A stretch of DNA of 64,000 nucleotides, from NCBI GenBank assembly GCA_033763775.1, contig JANRJW010000004.1, positions 1 through 64,000 on the forward strand, given 5' to 3'. This document shows positions 61,901 to 64,000 of the stretch, one piece after another. The stretch comes from JAJTHB01 sp033763775 (lineage in GTDB: Bacteria > Pseudomonadota > Alphaproteobacteria > Rickettsiales > SXRF01). The notes beneath the pieces are model-generated. The model worked only from the letters and a program-made list of their open reading frames with translations, was not told the origin of the DNA and did no database searches. Position numbers and translations under genes: made by a program. Numbering within the stretch: position 1 is the stretch's first letter; the number at the start of each line of letters is the position of its first letter.

Positions 61901-62252
61901 GCTTTCCAGTGTGGCCATTGATGAAAATGGCTTCATTGTGGCGAGCTACAGCAACGGTGAAACGCAGCGGCTCTTTAAAATCCCGCTGGCTGATTTTGCT
62001 AACCCCGACCAGCTTCAGACCCTGTCTGGCAACGTCTTTGCCGAAACGTCTGATTCCGGCGAGGTGAACCTGGCGCAGGCTGGCTCCAGCGGTGTGGGTG
62101 AGATCGCCGCTTCAACACTGGAAGCCTCCAACGTGGAGCTTGCCGACCAGCTGACGGATATGATTGTTGCGCAGCGCGCCTATCAGGCGAATACGCGTGT
62201 GATCACCACCTCCGACCAGCTGCTTGAGGAGCTCAACCGGATTCTACAGTAA
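58911..62252 (+). CDS. flgE: Flagellar hook protein FlgE, enlarged
   Basis: 1113 residues, against about 400-550 usually. The N-terminus SGVSGLRSQSNKIGIISDNI and the C-terminus DQLTDMIVAQRAYQANTRVI are standard. The centre holds four copies of a module of about 60 residues, near residues 289-348, 376-434, 449-506 and 735-794, each with a pattern like HGLxTGDxVTLSGNT, LNGxFxV and DTFTI. Related single copies occur in FlgK and flagellin. The hook would be thicker or decorated. A rho-independent terminator follows. Confidence 0.95.
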   Translation: MSLYGSLFSGVSGLRSQSNKIGIISDNISNVNTVGYKAGSGLFQSLVTTASVSSTFSPGGVLGGNRQLVSKQGLLQSTDSPTDIAISGGGFFVVNQAADQSGRTFYTRAGSFRQDSTGNFRNAAGFFLQAWPLDREGRLPGEPGNTNTTSSANLTSLRTVNVQNLTGVAAATTNVSVGANLRASQTVFPGASATASMDALHTVNFNIRAKDIITPDNSSPFVNRIQRGDKFSVSTGAGLSYTYRYGGFTFGRDVSNANSGDNGLNLLAGNTTISGSDTLLATPFTVPNNSNVVTVTMANHGLLTGDSVTLAGNTSPAGDLGTIPGTQLNGSFIITRVDDDTFTIRTVASNTSGGAVTGGATGITASPRTFSISGEGSNVVRVRQRDHGLATGAVVTLSGNTDSFAGIPSSELNGNFVVTVIDADHYTINTVNSATATTLGATPFSTTNGSRDVVITSTGHNYTVGDSVTLSGNTDTTNFTSANDINGTFVVVAATANTFTVRLTNPAIATSATAGAGTIKVIEQAGGSGTLISNTRPFVGNVLDATSPTQPFLGTTGTAGYTPSGLTFTITTVTTGTVTFTYTSASPNPQLGQFNNLNNLASAISSVNGLSARVVDNRLYVSATNANEAITFSNGSTIGTSGPPVQAGIDWVRELGLDSLSVGTDRFSTLEGLAALINNSAGVSATIENPTSNASLRINVDDPLDTITFADRPVPTGGFSAAAFGTNPLATTANSRIVTITTLAAHGLTTGDIITPSGIPAGTYNGIPDTAINGSAFEVTVTGPNTYTIRLPAQYSATATGSFGGSGNLTTTSPTNAGSILAELGLVNSLAGASFTAQTTGAIGPAYDPTNPLKNMASGAIPAQFSRPIRVFDSLGTGHDLSVNFIKIGVNNWAVEVFALPASDVTTALPNGLLTYGTVTFNGDSSLRSVSSLLADPVNATWTNGAAASTINFNWGTAGQPFGTPGAATVGLTDGLSQFDSAYRVSFVNQNGAPVGELSSVAIDENGFIVASYSNGETQRLFKIPLADFANPDQLQTLSGNVFAETSDSGEVNLAQAGSSGVGEIAASTLEASNVELADQLTDMIVAQRAYQANTRVITTSDQLLEELNRILQ

Positions 62253-62270
62253 GCGTTCTTAAGATCTGGA

Positions 62271-62304
62271 GAAACGCCCTGCCATCAGGCAGGGCGTTTC
62301 TTTT
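62271..62304 (+). terminator. Rho-independent terminator after flgE
   Basis: GAAACGCCCTGCC, loop ATCA, GGCAGGGCGTTTC, then TTTT: a 13-pair perfect stem with a short U run, 19 bases after the flgE stop. It closes the hook operon. Confidence 0.92.
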
Positions 62305-62463
62305 GCTATGATATAAGAAATGTAAAAAAAAGCAGATTTTTCTGTGTGTTTTGTGTGTGTTTCAGATTGACAAGCAGGCTTAAATTTTCTACCACTTACA
62401 GTAAGTTGGGATTTGTTTGTGTTAACTAAGTGGTTAATGCAGTTAACGTTTCAGGACATGGCC

Positions 62464-62781
62464 ATGAAAAAAATCAATCTTCCACTCAGCAAGCTGAACA
62501 TTACGGGAGCAAAAAAACCTTCCGAGGGGGATCCGGAAATCACCAACATGATGCTGGATGCGCGCTATCTGCGCCAGTCCTCTTCGCTCATTCAGGAAGC
62601 GCTGCAGAAGGGGTTTGATGTTCTCCAGCTGGCCAACGGCGATATTGTAACCACCGGCACGAAAACGGTTGTGTACCAGTATAGCTGGGATGAGGAGAAG
62701 GGGAAGCTGGTGAAGGCTCGCCCCAGCAAATCGCGCCGTAGTGAAGATGAAGAAGACGAGCTCGAAGTCTCCGATAACTGA
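62464..62781 (+). CDS. Small conserved-looking protein, unknown function
   Basis: 105 residues from the ATG at 62464, which has AGGA seven bases upstream; the ATG at 62458 is too close to it. No known family recognised. The protein has a basic start (MKKINLPLSKLNITGAKKP), a central SLIQEALQKGFDVLQLANGD and GTKTVVYQYSWDEEKGKLV, and an acidic tail (EDEEDELEVSDN). It may be flagellum-related from position only. The 200-base gap before it holds the flgE terminator and nothing else that I can name with confidence. Confidence 0.65.
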   Translation: MKKINLPLSKLNITGAKKPSEGDPEITNMMLDARYLRQSSSLIQEALQKGFDVLQLANGDIVTTGTKTVVYQYSWDEEKGKLVKARPSKSRRSEDEEDELEVSDN

Positions 62782-62788
62782 TCGCGGA

Positions 62789-63052
62789 TCAGTGAATTTT
62801 TAGCTCACCTTTGCAATAGACCAGGCTTGCCGGCCGTATCAGCTCGCAGCTTGCTACTTTCACCGAGTGTAGCTTGCCTTCGAGTTCTTTTTCCCAAAAG
62901 CCAAGAAATCTGCTGAGCACAGGGAAGCGCGGCGCAATATCAAGATCCTGCCAGACATAGCTTTGCAACAGGCGTGGGTGATCGGGCAGGTGGTAGAGAA
63001 TTTCCGCCGTCGTCAGGCGGTAATCAGCAAGTTGCTGGTACAAGTTTACCAT
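62789..63052 (-). CDS. usg: Usg family protein
   Basis: 87 residues. QLADYRLTTAEILYHLPDHP, LLQSYVWQDLDIAPRFP and FLGFWEKELEGKLHSVKVAS match the Usg family of alphaproteobacteria, named for its place near trp genes; function unknown. No trp gene is in this window. It is convergent with the preceding small gene, seven bases apart. Family membership is another sign that the host is an alphaproteobacterium. Confidence 0.9.
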   Translation of the reverse strand: MVNLYQQLADYRLTTAEILYHLPDHPRLLQSYVWQDLDIAPRFPVLSRFLGFWEKELEGKLHSVKVASCELIRPASLVYCKGELKIH

Positions 63053-63219
63053 AGTGCAGCCTCATTACACAGGTTTAACTTAATCCTATTGTACAAAATA
63101 AAACGGCTTATTTCCATGGCAGCGCCGTCAAAATATTCCAAAAAACTGTCATAAAATTACTGAGATTTTTATCGATACTATGCTATAATATTTCCCTGTT
63201 TCATTTGCAGGGGATGCGA

Positions 63220-64000
63220 TCAGTGCGAATTAAGCGGACTGATTGCTGAGAGTTCAGCCGGGTTCACGGGATAGACGCGCTCAACGTGCTGCCTAGCCGC
63301 CTCTTTCTTAAGCTGGATGCCTGCTGCCTTAGATTCCGGCGATTGCATCAGCAACCCCCCCATCAGCCACATAGCTGGCCGATGATTGGGCGTCTCGCGT
63401 AGAATACGGTCGAGAAACTGAAATTTTCTAGCGTCAGATTGTTGTGTTAATCCATCGAGGTTCATTAGAAAGATTGTCAACTGATCGTCGCGCAGCGGCG
63501 CGTAGCTGGTCATTCGTATCGCAACTGTTTCAAAAGATTGAATGGCTTGTCTGTTTAAGCGCTCAAATAGCGGCAACGGCAAGTCGGAAAAAAGTGCCAG
63601 ATGCAGCCTTAATGAAAATTGCCGAATCAAGCCGCCGGCCTGTGGCACGTCCCATGATTGCATTGCCGAATTCTTTAATCGCTCAACACACAAAACATGG
63701 CGATCGTCGAGTTTTGTCGAGAATTTGATTAAAGTTGAGATATAGGCAGAGCCGATTTCGTTGAGCCGTTCACCGCCTCTGGCAAGATCCTGATTGACGA
63801 ATTCCTGCGGTAGTGAATCGCAGCTGGCATTAAAGACGTGCTTGGTCATGATCTGGCTGTAGTGAATCATGCGCCATTGCCCGTAGGCGCTGGCAAGCAA
63901 AACCAGCGTGCCGATGGAGCAGAGCAGATAATGCGCCACGGGAGATGCCCTGCTAGTGGTTTCCACGGCGCGGTGGGTGCTGATAATAGCAGCCAGCATC
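63220..64000 (-). CDS. C-terminal part of a membrane protein, 5' end outside window
   Basis: At least 259 residues; the frame is open to the window edge and the ATG at 63999 is probably internal. A hydrophobic helix lies near residues 23-40 (HYLLCSIGTLVLLASAYGQW), followed by about 220 soluble, mainly helical residues. One membrane helix followed by a helical tail, with more likely upstream, resembles the C-terminus of O-antigen ligase or Wzy/PglL-type proteins, but no motif confirms it. Nothing else in this part of the window helps. Confidence 0.55.
   Translation of the reverse strand, partial: MLAAIISTHRAVETTSRASPVAHYLLCSIGTLVLLASAYGQWRMIHYSQIMTKHVFNASCDSLPQEFVNQDLARGGERLNEIGSAYISTLIKFSTKLDDRHVLCVERLKNSAMQSWDVPQAGGLIRQFSLRLHLALFSDLPLPLFERLNRQAIQSFETVAIRMTSYAPLRDDQLTIFLMNLDGLTQQSDARKFQFLDRILRETPNHRPAMWLMGGLLMQSPESKAAGIQLKKEAARQHVERVYPVNPAELSAISPLNSH

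Noticed and set aside
62373..62457. Sigma-70 promoter before the small gene at 62464
   Set aside because: TTGACA is present at 62367-62372, but no acceptable -10 box stands 16-18 bases downstream.

Overview
The window reads as a piece of alphaproteobacterial chromosome with a mixed or moderate GC content. The taxonomic evidence is gene content: a fliX-type flagellar regulator, an Usg-family protein, a Cys-depleted DksA, a YdcH/DUF465 protein and the order rpmF-plsX-fabH-ihfA-merR. FliW, FliS, FlaG and a FliB-type flagellin methylase beside the flagellin gene, and the very large flagellin, FlgK and FlgE, suggest a lineage away from the well-studied Caulobacter and Rhizobium models. I cannot name a genus. 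No tRNA, rRNA or CRISPR array was recognised.

Layout. 1-6240 is accessory DNA with AT-rich patches: a partial AT-rich gene, a ParB-like plus DNA-methyltransferase gene pair of phage type, a DUF3768 gene, a phage-type small protein, a GIY-YIG nuclease next to palindromic repeats, a HEPN-motif protein, two decayed gene tails that form direct repeats, and a vapBC toxin-antitoxin pair. 6241-24240 is mostly housekeeping: a divergent alkaline phosphatase, a TetR regulator, merR-ihfA-fabH-plsX-rpmF, cfa, phenylalanine/tyrosine catabolism (phhA, hpd), mrp, hflK-hflC, a DegP protease, serB and miaA. 24322-26529 is a large Ham1-like/LOG fusion. 26564-32731 is branched-chain amino-acid synthesis (ilvB, ilvH, ilvC, leuA), interrupted between ilvB and ilvH by a palindrome-flanked module with a second GIY-YIG gene. 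32733-39062 holds an HTTM-DCC membrane protein and the cell-shape genes mreB, mreC, mreD and mrdA; dksA follows on the other strand.

39592-62252 is a flagellar cluster: fliX divergent from flgI, flgJ-like, flgN-like, flgK, flgL, fliW, a TPR-methyltransferase, fliB, flagellin, flaG, fliD, fliS, fliK, flgD and flgE. Three -24/-12 (sigma-54) promoters stand before flgI, fliD and fliK. Related repeat modules of about 55-60 residues occur in FlgK, flagellin and FlgE, and FlgD has a duplicated Ig-like unit, so the axial structures look enlarged in a coordinated way. The window ends with a small conserved protein, Usg and the C-terminal part of a membrane protein.

The most unusual signals are (1) two single-domain GIY-YIG nuclease genes, each next to dispersed palindromes and each bounded by a duplicated gene 3' end; (2) a 735-residue Ham1-like plus LOG protein; (3) shared giant inserts in flagellar axial proteins, with dedicated filament-modifying enzymes; (4) a flagellin leader that could fold the ribosome site into a CsrA-type hairpin next to a fliW gene; and (5) a ParB-RHH-methyltransferase chimera.
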